Shown piece after piece: positions 31,523 to 39,822 of a DNA stretch of 48,355 bases; positions within the stretch are counted from its first letter, which is position 1, and each line of letters opens with the position of its first letter. Origin of the DNA: an uncultured Merdimonas sp. (GTDB lineage Bacteria; Bacillota; Clostridia; Lachnospirales; Lachnospiraceae); the NCBI GenBank assembly GCA_944375885.1, contig CALWBB010000006.1, forward strand, positions 1 through 48,355, in the 5' to 3' direction. A program made the position numbers and the translations under genes. A model generated the notes under the pieces. The model was not told the DNA's origin, made no database searches, and saw nothing but the letters and a program-made list of their open reading frames with translations.

Positions 31523-33523
31523 TTAGCAGATCTCCGCCCCGGCAGGCATATCCTTATCCGGCGTCATCAGCGCCAGATTTCCTTCCGCGTCCTCCGCGCA
31601 GAGCAGCATTCCCTCAGAAAGCACCCCGGCCAGCTTCGCGGGCTTTAGGTTTACCACTACCATGACCTTCTTGCCCACCATCTCTTCCGGCGTGTAGTGT
31701 GCCTTGATGCCGGACACTATCTGCTTCACCTGGCTGCCGACGCGCACCTGGGAGCAGAGCAGCTTCTTGGATTTCTTCACTGCCTCGCAGGCAATGATCT
31801 CGCCCACCTGGAACTGGAGCTTCGCGAAATCCTCAAAGGTGATCTCGGGCTTTGCCTCGATGTCGATGACAGCCGCAGCGCCGCTTCCATCCTGGCCCGC
31901 CGCGTCAGCGTTTCCATTCTCTTCCCCGCCAGCTGTTCCGGCAGCTTCCGCCTCTTTTTTCGCCTCCACCTTTGCCAGAACCTCGTTTACATCGAGGCGG
32001 GCAAAGAGAATCTCCGGCTTATCCGTCACCTTCGTACCGGACTGGTACAGGCCGAACATGTTCATGACCTCAAGGGAGCGCTTCTTCGCGCCCAGCTGGG
32101 ACAGGATCTTCGCGGAGGTCTCCGGCATGAAGGGCTCCAGCAGGCAGGCGCCGATGCTGATGGCCTCCACCAGATTGTAGAGTACCGTCGCCAAGCGGCC
32201 CTTCTTGCTCTCATCCTTCGCCAGGGCCCAGGGCATGGTTTCGTCAATGTATTTGTTGCAGCGCTTGAACAGATTGAAAATCTCTGTAATCGCGTCCGCC
32301 ACACGCAGCTCGTCCATCTTATCGGAGGCCTTCTGGGCAGCCGCCACCGCCGTCTCCCGAAGCTCGCGGTCCACAGGCTCGACCACCTCGCCGTTGCTCA
32401 CGACGCCGCCGAAATATTTGTTGGACATGGAAATGGTGCGGTTTACCAGGTTGCCCAGGGTGTTCGCAAGCTCGGAATTGATGCGCTCCACCATCAGCTC
32501 CCAGGTAATCACGCCGTCGTTGTCAAAGGGCATCTCATGCAGCACGAAGAAGCGCACGGCGTCCACGCCGAACTGCTCCACCAGGTCGTCCGCGTAGAGT
32601 ACATTTCCCTTGGACTTGCTCATCTTGCCGTCTCCCTGCAGAAGCCACGGATGTCCGAACACCTGCTTTGGCAGCGGCAGGTCGAGAGCCATCAGGAAAA
32701 TGGGCCAGTAAATGGTGTGGAAACGGATAATGTCCTTTCCGATCAGGTGCAGATCCGCCGGCCAGTTCTTCTTGAAGAGATCGCTGGACTCCCCGTCGCA
32801 GTCGTATCCGATTCCGGTGATATAGTTGGTCAGGGCGTCCAGCCACACGTAAACCACATGCTTCGGGTCGAAGTCCACCGGAATTCCCCACTTGAAGGAG
32901 GTACGAGACACGCAGAGATCCTGCAGGCCCGGAAGCAGGAAATTGTTCATCATCTCGTTTTTCCGGGACACGGGCTGGATAAATTCCGGATGCTGGTTGA
33001 TATGGTCGATCAGCCGATCCGCGTACTTACTCATACGGAAGAAATACGCCTCTTCCTTGGCGGGCTGCACCTCGCGGCCGCAGTCCGGGCACTTGCCGTC
33101 CACCAGCTGGGACGGGGTCCAGAAGGACTCGCAGGGCGTGCAGTACAGGCCCTCGTAGGAGCCCTTGTAAATGTCGCCCTTCTCATAAAGCTTCTTGAAA
33201 ATCTTCTGTACCTGCTTCTCGTGATAATCGTCCGTGGTACGGATGAACTTGTCATAGGAAGTGTTCATTAAATCCCAGATCCGCTTGATTTCCGCAGACA
33301 CATTGTCCACAAATTCCTTGGGCGAAACCCCGGCCTCCTCTGCCTTCAGCTCAATCTTCTGGCCGTGCTCGTCGGTTCCTGTCTGGAAGAACACGTCATA
33401 GCCCTGCATCCTCCGGAACCGGGCAATCGCGTCCGCCAGAACGATCTCATATGTGTTGCCGATGTGCGGCTTGCCGGAGGTATAGGCAATCGCCGTCGTC
33501 ATGTAAAACTTTTTCTTTTCCAT
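31523..33523 (-). CDS. metG: methionyl-tRNA synthetase
   Basis: A 666-residue class I synthetase. The HIGH box is PHIGNTY (19-25), the KMSKS box is at 300-304, and a zinc knuckle has Cys128, Cys131, Cys145 and Cys148. A C-terminal Trbp111/EMAP-type tRNA-binding domain follows an Ala/Gly-rich linker (about residues 535-560) and begins near ITFEDFAKLQFQVGEI. It charges tRNA-Met with methionine in the cytosol. GAGGGA precedes the ATG. Its leader is a T-box. The metS gene also lies next to abrB/yabC in Bacillus subtilis. Confidence 0.97.
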   Translation of the reverse strand: MEKKKFYMTTAIAYTSGKPHIGNTYEIVLADAIARFRRMQGYDVFFQTGTDEHGQKIELKAEEAGVSPKEFVDNVSAEIKRIWDLMNTSYDKFIRTTDDYHEKQVQKIFKKLYEKGDIYKGSYEGLYCTPCESFWTPSQLVDGKCPDCGREVQPAKEEAYFFRMSKYADRLIDHINQHPEFIQPVSRKNEMMNNFLLPGLQDLCVSRTSFKWGIPVDFDPKHVVYVWLDALTNYITGIGYDCDGESSDLFKKNWPADLHLIGKDIIRFHTIYWPIFLMALDLPLPKQVFGHPWLLQGDGKMSKSKGNVLYADDLVEQFGVDAVRFFVLHEMPFDNDGVITWELMVERINSELANTLGNLVNRTISMSNKYFGGVVSNGEVVEPVDRELRETAVAAAQKASDKMDELRVADAITEIFNLFKRCNKYIDETMPWALAKDESKKGRLATVLYNLVEAISIGACLLEPFMPETSAKILSQLGAKKRSLEVMNMFGLYQSGTKVTDKPEILFARLDVNEVLAKVEAKKEAEAAGTAGGEENGNADAAGQDGSGAAAVIDIEAKPEITFEDFAKLQFQVGEIIACEAVKKSKKLLCSQVRVGSQVKQIVSGIKAHYTPEEMVGKKVMVVVNLKPAKLAGVLSEGMLLCAEDAEGNLALMTPDKDMPAGAEIC

Positions 33524-33579
33524 CTGATTCCCTCGTTTCTTTTCATAATAATAAATTTCATAAGCTGATTTTGGGGATT

Positions 33580-33931
33580 AAAAAACCCGTCCTCTCTGAC
33601 TCCAGAGAAGACGGGATATTCCCGTGGTACCACTTCCGTTCGCCTGCCCCTCGCGGGAACCGGCCTCTGCGGGTACGGAATGTCCTCCATATTCCTGATG
33701 ATTCCTGATAATTTCTTATGAATTCCATCCTTATACCCTTCCGCTGTAACAGGCGGTCCTGTCGCGTCTTATCGCAGGCCTTCTCCAGCTCGCCTGCGTT
33801 CATCCGCGCCGCTCAGAAACCATCTTCAGCCGCTTTGCCTTCATCCCTCTCAGCCTCCGGGAATTCTCTGTAAAAAGCGCCTCCGGCCTACTCTTTTCTT
33901 CATAGCGTTTGCAGTAAATATGCGGTTTTCC
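33580..33931 (-). ncRNA. T-box leader of metG
   Basis: On the minus strand the leader contains the T-box core GTGGTACCAC (33633-33624) and then a terminator, 12-base arms 33615-33604 and 33597-33586 followed by six T (33585-33580). The 5' part has AGAGTAGG and CAGAGAA stretches like the start of T-box Stem I. Uncharged tRNA-Met should favour the antiterminator and allow metG transcription. An ATG at 33823-33821 is a possible specifier codon, but I did not fold Stem I. The remaining 56 bp to metG hold only the ribosome site. Confidence 0.85.
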
Positions 33932-33939
33932 TGTAAAGA

Positions 33940-33968
33940 AGCGTAACACGAGGGGATGGCTTTGTCAA
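33940..33968 (-). promoter_or_regulatory. metG promoter
   Basis: TTGACA (33968-33963), 17 bases, TACGCT (33945-33940) on the minus strand; transcription would start near 33932 and give the full T-box leader of about 410 nt. Confidence 0.65.
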
Positions 33969-33984
33969 GGTGTTTTCTCCCGTT

Positions 33985-34212
33985 TCAGCATCCCTCTGCA
34001 TATTTCTCAAAGTACTCCTTCGCCTGTTCCGGCGTAAGGGAAAATCTCCGCTCCAGCTTGGAAAGGATCCTTGCCTCCGGAATTTGTTCTTCCAGATTAT
34101 CCAGGATAAATGCACGGATTCCTTCCTGCAGCGGATTTCTCCGATAAATTCTGAGTATTCCTTTAACCTGTGGCAGCGTTTCATAATCTCCTGGGGAAAG
34201 CTTTTTCGAGCA
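33985..34212 (-). pseudogene. C-terminal remnant of an Rpn/PD-(D/E)XK-type nuclease gene
   Basis: A 75-codon frame with no start codon ends at 33985 and encodes EGIRAFILDNLEEQIPEA followed by ILSKLERRFSLTPEQAKEYF, which resembles the coiled C-terminal tail of Rpn-type transposase/nuclease proteins common in Clostridia. Upstream, a different frame (KSFPQEIMKRCHRLKEY) also looks protein-like, so a frameshift is likely. It sits immediately upstream of the metG promoter. The family call is tentative. From 34213 to 34400 I see only AT-rich non-coding sequence. Confidence 0.4.
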
Positions 34213-34416
34213 TCAAGGAATACAACGCAAAAAGTCTTCCCGTGTAAAGAATTTACAGTATCACAATAGCACACTTTTTTATTTCCGGCAACTGTACATC
34301 CTCATTCTTTTCCATTTTTCTGTAAAATTCACACTCTTTATTGGAAATCTCCTTCATTTTTTATAAAAATTTAAGAATCCAGAGGCAAAAAATGCGATTT
34401 TTCTCTTGACACGCGG

Positions 34417-34425
34417 TGCTATAAT
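34417..34425 (+). promoter_or_regulatory. extended -10 promoter of rplY
   Basis: TGCTATAAT (TGn plus TATAAT) lies about 95 bp before the rplY ATG. A TTGACA occurs just eight bases upstream of it and is too close to act as its -35 box. The leader of about 90 nt shows no recognised element. Confidence 0.5.
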
Positions 34426-34520
34426 AAAACTGTAAAAAATAAACGAACACTTAACAATACCTGTTTGTTCTGCAAAGTGGAAGGCTGCTAAGCGATTCAG
34501 ATTTTTGGAGGAAAAGATAA

Positions 34521-35111
34521 ATGAATACTTTAAAAGCTGAAAAAAGAGACATGACCACAAAAGCCAAGAAGCTCAGACGCGAGGGATATGTGACGGGCGT
34601 CATCTACGGACGTGAGATGAAGGAATCCATTCCGCTTCAGATGGAGAAGCCTGCGGTGGAACGTATCCTGAAGACAAACGGAAAAGGAAGCCAGGTAATG
34701 CTGGAGGTAGGCGGCGAGACCTACGACGCTCTGATCAAGGAGATTGATTACGACAGCTTAAAAGGCCAGCTTCTGGAGATTGATTTCCAGGCTCTGGTAA
34801 GCAACGAAAAGGTACACTCCGTAGCCGAGATTATCCTGCTGAACCATGAGGCTGTCCAGGCAGGCGTCGTGCAGCAGATGCTGCAGGAGGTCTCCTATAA
34901 GGCTCTTCCGGCCGCCCTGGTGGACAAGATTAAGATAGATGTGAGCAGCATGAAGGTGGGCGATACCCTGAAGGTAGAGGATCTGGAGATCGCCAAGAAT
35001 CCGGACATCGACTTGCAGACTCCGCTGGACGCGGCGGTCGCTACTGTCATCGAGGTTCACAACGCTCCGGCTGAGGGCGAAGGGGAAGAGGATACCACAG
35101 CAGAAGCTTAA
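34521..35111 (+). CDS. rplY: 50S ribosomal protein L25/general stress protein Ctc
   Basis: A 196-residue Ctc-type L25: N-terminal 5S-rRNA-binding barrel (about 1-90; RREGYVTGVIYGREM, then YDALIKEIDYD) and a C-terminal TL5-like domain (about 95-180) with an acidic tail (EGEGEEDTTAEA). It binds 5S rRNA in the large subunit and is stress-linked in Bacillus. GGAGG lies nine bases before the ATG. It is monocistronic, with its own promoter and terminator, and divergent from metG. Confidence 0.94.
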   Translation: MNTLKAEKRDMTTKAKKLRREGYVTGVIYGREMKESIPLQMEKPAVERILKTNGKGSQVMLEVGGETYDALIKEIDYDSLKGQLLEIDFQALVSNEKVHSVAEIILLNHEAVQAGVVQQMLQEVSYKALPAALVDKIKIDVSSMKVGDTLKVEDLEIAKNPDIDLQTPLDAAVATVIEVHNAPAEGEGEEDTTAEA

Positions 35112-35145
35112 AAATCCGGCTTTCCTTATGAAATTGCACAGGTGG

Positions 35146-35175
35146 GCGGCGCTGGAAAATGCGCCGCTCTTTTAT
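35146..35175 (+). terminator. rplY terminator
   Basis: GCGGCGC (35146-35152) and GCGCCGC (35161-35167) form a seven-bp GC stem with an eight-base loop, followed by TCTTTTAT, 34 bp after the rplY stop. The next 125 bp to the DUF885 gene show no clear promoter. Confidence 0.75.
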
Positions 35176-35302
35176 GTCTTGCCGTCCTGCGCGCCCTGCT
35201 GCTCTGCGCTCTTTTAGGTCTGCGTTTTTCCTCCCCTTTTTCCAGGACTGTAATCCCCGCATCTTTCATAAGATCCTGTAAGATTCTTTCAGGTGGCTTC
35301 AA

Positions 35303-37156
35303 TTGAAATCCATAAAATCTCTGTTTTCCAATGACCCAGCCGGCACGCCGGGCGGCAAATCCGTCCCGAATCACAGTGCCAGATCGGAGCACGACGCCAG
35401 GCCAGAAGCCCGCCGGGCCAGACTCTGGCCCTTTCTCTTTCTCCTGCTCGTCCTGCTTCTTGCCCTTTTCTTCCTGCGGCCTTTTTTCCGGCAGGGCAGG
35501 CAGTCCCCGGACGAAGCCTTCCAGGCTTTTACGCGGGAGCTTTTCCTGGCAAACGTATCCTCCAGCACCCTGTCCCTTCATTACACCCTGGCAGATCCAG
35601 AGGCTGCCGGAATTAAGGAGGCTCCCATCTCTTTTGGAAGCTATTCCAGGGAAGAAAAGGAGCGCTCGGCTTCCGCCCTGGAAAATGCCCAGGAGGCCCT
35701 GTCGGATTTCCCGCGGGATGAGCTCTCCGCCTCCAACCGGCTGACCTGGGATATCCTCTGCACCCAGCTGCAGAACGAGCTGGCGCTTGCGGCCTACCCT
35801 TACTATGAAGAAGCTTTAAGTCCGCTTCTGGGGATCCAGGCCCAGCTCCCGACCCTTCTGGCAGAATACAGCTTTGCGTCTCGGGAGGATATCGATACCT
35901 ATCTTGCGCTGCTTGAGCAGACAGAAAACTACTTTGAAAGCCTGCTTGCCTATGAGCAGGAAAAGGCTGCAGCCGGGCTTTTTATGTCCCCGGAGACTGC
36001 GGACGCTGTGATCGCCCAGTGCCGGGACTTTATCTCCCGGCCCGGAGAGCATTTTCTCTTATCCTCCTTCGAGGAACGGCTGTCCCAGGCGGATTTTCTG
36101 AGCAGCGAGGAAAAGGCTGCTTATGCGCAGTCCAACCGGGCGCGCGTCATCGGGCACGTCCTGCCCGCCTACGAGCTGCTGATCGACGGCCTGGAGAAGC
36201 TTCGGGACAGCGGCGTCAATCCTTACGGCCTGTGCCATTATCCGGAAGGGGCCGCTTATTATGAAGACCTCGTAGAGTGTACCGTCGGCTCCGGGCGCGG
36301 CATGAAGGAAATAAAGGAAATGATTGACGCTCAGATCCTTTCAGACGTCCGCCTGATGGCCGATATTATCACGAGGAGGCCCCAGCTTCTTACCCGCCTG
36401 TCCCGCTCCATTGAAGAGCAAAGCCCGGAGGAAATTCTGGCGCTGCTCCAGGAAAAAATACGGGAGGACTTCCCAGCTGTGGGCTCTGCCTCCTGCACGG
36501 TCAAGGATGTGCCCGCCTCTCTGGAGCCTTACGTAAGTCCCGCCTTTTACCTGACTCCTCCCATCGACCAGACAGACCGTCACGTCATTTACATCAACCG
36601 TTCCTCCGATTACGACAATCTGTCTCTCTTTACCACGCTGGCCCACGAGAGCTGGCCCGGACATCTGTACCAGACCCTCTATGAGGCCTCCATGCAGGCC
36701 GATCCGGTGCGCGGCATCTTTTACTTCGGCGGCTATGTGGAAGGCTGGGCGGTTTACGCAGAGCGGTACGCCTACCGTTTCACCTCACTGGACAATGACA
36801 GCGCGGATCTGCTGGCTGCCAACTCCTTCCTTCTGCTGGGCCTTTATGCCCGCTCCGATATCGGCATCCATTACGACGGCTGGAAGCCGGAGGATCTGGC
36901 AGAATTTCTCGAAAGCTTTGGCATCAGCGGCGACAAGGCCCTTTCTTCCATCTACCAGGCCATCGTCCAGAATCCCGCCAATTACCTGAAATATTATCTT
37001 GGAGCTGTGGAAATTCTCTGCCTGAGAGAAGAGGCGCAAAAAGCCTTCGGAGAGCGTTTTGAAATCCGTGACTTCCATGAATTTATCCTGTCTGTGGGCC
37101 CCGCCCCCTTCTCTGTCATCCGCAGCTATCTGTACGGCTGGACGGGGACCGACTAA
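35303..37156 (+). CDS. DUF885-family membrane-anchored putative metallopeptidase
   Basis: A 617-residue protein with a basic N-terminus, one membrane anchor at about 42-60 and a large helical extracytoplasmic domain. LAHESWPGHLYQ (about 450) is a form of the family's HExxPGH zinc motif, and YVEGWAVYAERYAY (about 480) supplies the downstream Glu. DUF885 proteins are gluzincin-like metallopeptidases, some acting on lysine-containing peptides; the substrate here is unknown. The start is TTG at 35303, with AGGTGG six bases upstream; no ATG serves as an alternative before the anchor. A hairpin follows the stop. Confidence 0.85.
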   Translation: MKSIKSLFSNDPAGTPGGKSVPNHSARSEHDARPEARRARLWPFLFLLLVLLLALFFLRPFFRQGRQSPDEAFQAFTRELFLANVSSSTLSLHYTLADPEAAGIKEAPISFGSYSREEKERSASALENAQEALSDFPRDELSASNRLTWDILCTQLQNELALAAYPYYEEALSPLLGIQAQLPTLLAEYSFASREDIDTYLALLEQTENYFESLLAYEQEKAAAGLFMSPETADAVIAQCRDFISRPGEHFLLSSFEERLSQADFLSSEEKAAYAQSNRARVIGHVLPAYELLIDGLEKLRDSGVNPYGLCHYPEGAAYYEDLVECTVGSGRGMKEIKEMIDAQILSDVRLMADIITRRPQLLTRLSRSIEEQSPEEILALLQEKIREDFPAVGSASCTVKDVPASLEPYVSPAFYLTPPIDQTDRHVIYINRSSDYDNLSLFTTLAHESWPGHLYQTLYEASMQADPVRGIFYFGGYVEGWAVYAERYAYRFTSLDNDSADLLAANSFLLLGLYARSDIGIHYDGWKPEDLAEFLESFGISGDKALSSIYQAIVQNPANYLKYYLGAVEILCLREEAQKAFGERFEIRDFHEFILSVGPAPFSVIRSYLYGWTGTD

Positions 37157-37158
37157 AG

Positions 37159-37187
37159 GCCGCCGGCGCTGATGACAGCCCGGCGGC
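37159..37187. terminator. hairpin between convergent DUF885 and spmB genes
   Basis: GCCGCCGG (37159-37166) and CCGGCGGC (37180-37187) form an eight-bp GC stem followed by TTTC on the plus strand. It is a likely but weak terminator for the DUF885 gene, which converges on spmB. Confidence 0.5.
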
Positions 37188-37220
37188 TTTCTGCCCGCTC
37201 CCGCTTTTCCTTCTTTTCCT

Positions 37221-37760
37221 TCACTTCATCATCCCGGCCAGCCAGGTGCTGGCCGCCACGCCCACCAGCGTCGCCAGCAGCGCTCCGGCCAGCGTATACC
37301 GGGTCTTCTTCACCTTCGCCGTCATAAAGTAGATACTCATGGTATAGAAAATCGTCTCCGTGCAGCCCATCAGAATCGACGCCGCCAGTCCCAGGTAGGA
37401 ATCCGTCCCATATTCCTTAAACACATCCAAGGCCAGGCCCGTGGCAGCCGAGGCAGAAAACATTCTCACGATGGTCAGCGGAACTAATTCTGACGGAAAG
37501 TGAACCAATTCTGTCAGCGGCCGCAGCGCGTGCGACAGAAAATTGAGAAAGCCGGAGGCCCGGAGTACCCCGACCGCCACCATAAGCCCCACCAGGGTCG
37601 GCAGGATCTGAAGAACCGTCTTCAGCCCGTCCTTCGCCCCCTTTACAAAGTCGTCATAGACCGGGCGTCTTGCCAGAAGGCCGTGGGCCACCACGTATAA
37701 AATCAAAAAGGGCACCAGCATATCCGACAGGTAGAGAAGAATCTGAACCACTGTTTTCAC
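37221..37760 (-). CDS. spmB: spore maturation protein B
   Basis: A 179-residue membrane protein of the nucleoside-recognition (Gate) domain family, with LQILPTLVGLMVAVGVLRAS, LVPLTIVRMFSASAATGL and GCTETIFYTMSIYF, matching SpmB. It acts with SpmA in spore-core dehydration. The start is GTG at 37760: it overlaps the spmA stop as GTGA and has GGAGG eight bases upstream. The longer frame reaching 37943 only overlaps spmA in another frame and is not used. Confidence 0.92.
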   Translation of the reverse strand: MKTVVQILLYLSDMLVPFLILYVVAHGLLARRPVYDDFVKGAKDGLKTVLQILPTLVGLMVAVGVLRASGFLNFLSHALRPLTELVHFPSELVPLTIVRMFSASAATGLALDVFKEYGTDSYLGLAASILMGCTETIFYTMSIYFMTAKVKKTRYTLAGALLATLVGVAASTWLAGMMK

Positions 37761-38377
37761 GGACTTTTCCTCCCATCCATCACCTTGCAGAAAAGAACCG
37801 CGGCAGCGGCACTGAGCAGCGTGGCCGCCAGGGAAGGCGCGATGACAGCCGCCGGGTTTACGCTTCCGTACTGGCTCCGGTAGGCGATGATACTGACCGG
37901 AATCAGCTGGAGAGACGAGATATTTAAGATCAGAAAGGTACACATCTCGTTGCTGGCCGTCCCCTTTGGCGCGGCTTTCCTTCCTCCCACAGGACAGCGC
38001 TTTCGCTCCTCCTCCAGCTTTTTCAGCTCCTCCATGGCCTTAAGGCCGGCCGGCGTAGCCGCCCACCCCAGGCCGAATACATTGGCGATGATATTCGTCG
38101 TAATATATTCCCGGGCCTTGTGCCCTTTGGGAAGTCCCGGAAACATGAAGGAAATAAAGGGCTGGATTTTCCTGGTGGCGCGGCCGATGATCCCGCTTTT
38201 CTGTGCGATTTCCATCAGCCCCACCCAGAGAGCCATGACGCCAGCCATGGTGACGCATAAAGCTACGGCTTCCTTTGCCGAATCAATGGCTGCCGACGTG
38301 ATTTCTGGAAGTCTGCCATGAAAGGCTCCATAGATGATCCCTAAGAGCAGCATGGCGCCCCACAGATAATTTAGCAT
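37757..38377 (-). CDS. spmA: spore maturation protein A
   Basis: A 206-residue membrane protein with LNYLWGAMLLLGIIYGAFHG, MAGVMALWVGLMEIAQKSG, ITTNIIANVFGLGWAATPAG and NEMCTFLILNISSLQLIP, the SpmA form of the nucleoside-recognition domain. It is co-transcribed and translationally coupled with spmB, as in Bacillus subtilis; both are needed for spore-core dehydration and heat resistance. AAAGGG precedes the ATG. The cytoplasmic loop at about 115-140 is rich in Lys/Glu/Arg. Confidence 0.92.
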   Translation of the reverse strand: MLNYLWGAMLLLGIIYGAFHGRLPEITSAAIDSAKEAVALCVTMAGVMALWVGLMEIAQKSGIIGRATRKIQPFISFMFPGLPKGHKAREYITTNIIANVFGLGWAATPAGLKAMEELKKLEEERKRCPVGGRKAAPKGTASNEMCTFLILNISSLQLIPVSIIAYRSQYGSVNPAAVIAPSLAATLLSAAAAVLFCKVMDGRKSP

Positions 38378-38572
38378 ACTGCAGCATCCCTTTACTTTTT
38401 TTACAGTATATTTTCTGTGATTTTCTTCTATGTTCTGTTTTCCGTCTTACATTTTTGTCTGAAATCCCCTTTTTTGCCCTCCTTTATTTTCTCTCAATTT
38501 ACTAAATATGTCTATAAATTCCACAATTACCAATTTTCAAAAATAAATTCTGCATGTTTATTGAAATTTCTA

Positions 38573-38601
38573 TTGGAATCTTGTCGCTTTTTTGTTATAC
38601 T
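38573..38601 (+). promoter_or_regulatory. promoter of the AbrB-family gene
   Basis: TTGGAA (38573-38578), 17 bases, TATACT (38596-38601), about 40 bp before the ATG. The preceding 190 bp between spmA and this box is AT-rich, with no gene. Confidence 0.6.
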
Positions 38602-38642
38602 AGGGGTTATCAAGTGTTACCATTATATAAGGAGGAGAAGCA

Positions 38643-38900
38643 ATGAAGAACACCGGAGTAGTCAGACGGCTGGATGAACTCGGACGTATCACGCTTCCAA
38701 TGGAATTACGTAAAGTATTCGGCATTGAAGAACGCGATTCTCTCGAGATCTATGTTGAAGATGACAAAATTATTTTAAAGAAGTATGCACCGACGGATAT
38801 TTTCACTGGAGAACGCGAAGATCTCATTGAATACCACGGCAAAATGGTTTCAAAGAAGTCTATCGAAGAATTAGCCAAAAAAGCTGGTTTAATCTCATAA
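38643..38900 (+). CDS. abrB: AbrB/SpoVT-family transition-state regulator
   Basis: An 85-residue protein with the AbrB swapped-hairpin DNA-binding domain: TGVVRRLDELGRITLPMELR (residues 4-23), then FGIEERDSLEIYVEDDKIIL, followed by a short C-terminal region probably involved in multimerisation. GGAGG lies eight bases from the ATG. It is a global regulator of growth-phase transition in relatives. Its position next to rsmI, metG and spmAB matches the Bacillus neighbourhood, where abrB lies between yabC and metS. Confidence 0.92.
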   Translation: MKNTGVVRRLDELGRITLPMELRKVFGIEERDSLEIYVEDDKIILKKYAPTDIFTGEREDLIEYHGKMVSKKSIEELAKKAGLIS

Positions 38901-38910
38901 ATGTCCGCAG

Positions 38911-38952
38911 AAAAACCGGCAGCCATTGAAGGTACGATGGTTACCGGTTTTT
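38911..38952 (+). terminator. terminator of abrB, shared with rsmI
   Basis: AAAAACCGG (38911-38919) and CCGGTTTTT (38944-38952) pair, with further pairing of AGCCAT with ATGGTT inside. The T-run on one strand and the A-run on the other make it work for both converging genes. Confidence 0.8.
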
Positions 38953-38961
38953 TCCACCCTT

Positions 38962-39819
38962 TCAGCTCTTTTCCTTTTCCTCTTCCAGCAAAGCCTGGTA
39001 GATCTCTCTTTTCGACACGCCCCGATCCCTGGCGGCCAGCCGCATGGCTTCCTTGCGCGCAATCCCCTTTTCCTCATACAGAGCCACATGTTCGGCAGGC
39101 GTCATCTCCTTCCACGCATCCTGCTTTTCCTTCAGAAGCTCCTCCGCCATCTTCCCTTCCAGGATCAGCACGCATTCTCCCCGCGGCTCTTCCTTCCGGT
39201 AATGGCCGATGGCGCCCTCCAGATCCGTCCGGAAAATCGTCTCATGCTTTTTGGTCAGCTCCCGGCAGACCGATATCTTCCGGTTTCCCAGAGCTTCCAG
39301 CAGTTCCTCCAGCGTCCTCACCAGCCTGTGGGGCGCCTCATAGAGCGCAATCGTCCTCGTCTCTGTCTTTAGCTCCTCCAGAACCTGGCGGCGCTCCTTT
39401 TTGTCCGCAGGCAGAAAGGCCTCAAAGGCAAAGCGCCGGGTTCCCAGGCCGGAAAGGGTCAGCGCCGTCACACAGGCGCAGGCTCCCGGAAGGGCCGTCA
39501 CCGTGATTCCGGCCTCCGCGCACATTTTCACCAGCTCTTCTCCCGGATCGGAGATGCCCGGCATCCCCGCGTCCGTGATAAGGGCGATATTTTTTCCTTC
39601 CTGAAGGCGGGCCGTCAGCTCGCGCCCTTTTTCAAACTTATTATACTCATGATAGCTGGTCATGGGCGTGTGGATGTCAAAATGATTCAGCAGCTTGATG
39701 CTGTTGCGCGTATCCTCCGCCGCGATCAGATCCACTTCCCGGAGTATGCGCACGGCCCGGAAGGTCATGTCCTCCAGGTTTCCGATGGGCGTCGCGCACA
39801 AATATAGGGTTCCCTGCAT
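38962..39819 (-). CDS. rsmI: 16S rRNA (cytidine-1402-2'-O)-methyltransferase
   Basis: A 285-residue SAM-dependent tetrapyrrole-methylase-fold enzyme: LYLCATPIGNLEDMTFRAV (5-23), AAEDTRNSIKLLNHF, ITDAGMPGISDPGEELV and TLSGLGTRRFAFEAFLP are RsmI hallmarks. It methylates C1402 in the ribosomal P site together with RsmH. The C-terminal helical region ends in a Glu/Lys-rich tail. GGAG lies upstream of the ATG, three bases after the previous gene. Homologous to Bacillus yabC. Confidence 0.95.
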   Translation of the reverse strand: MQGTLYLCATPIGNLEDMTFRAVRILREVDLIAAEDTRNSIKLLNHFDIHTPMTSYHEYNKFEKGRELTARLQEGKNIALITDAGMPGISDPGEELVKMCAEAGITVTALPGACACVTALTLSGLGTRRFAFEAFLPADKKERRQVLEELKTETRTIALYEAPHRLVRTLEELLEALGNRKISVCRELTKKHETIFRTDLEGAIGHYRKEEPRGECVLILEGKMAEELLKEKQDAWKEMTPAEHVALYEEKGIARKEAMRLAARDRGVSKREIYQALLEEEKEKS

Positions 39820-39822
39820 ACG

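Noticed and set aside
31697..33271. A 524-codon open frame antisense to metG
   Set aside because: It lies wholly inside metG, whose catalytic motifs are unmistakable; long antisense frames are expected in GC-rich coding DNA.
33900..34274. A 124-codon frame upstream of metG as an intact gene
   Set aside because: Its downstream half is out of frame with the protein-like sequence ending at 33985, has no ribosome site, and overlaps the metG promoter.
34406..34425. TTGACA with TATAAT upstream of rplY as a standard promoter
   Set aside because: The spacer is only eight bases; the extended -10 box is the more likely element.
37761..37943. N-terminal extension of SpmB
   Set aside because: It overlaps spmA in another frame, is not SpmB-like, and a GTG with a GGAGG site lies at 37760.
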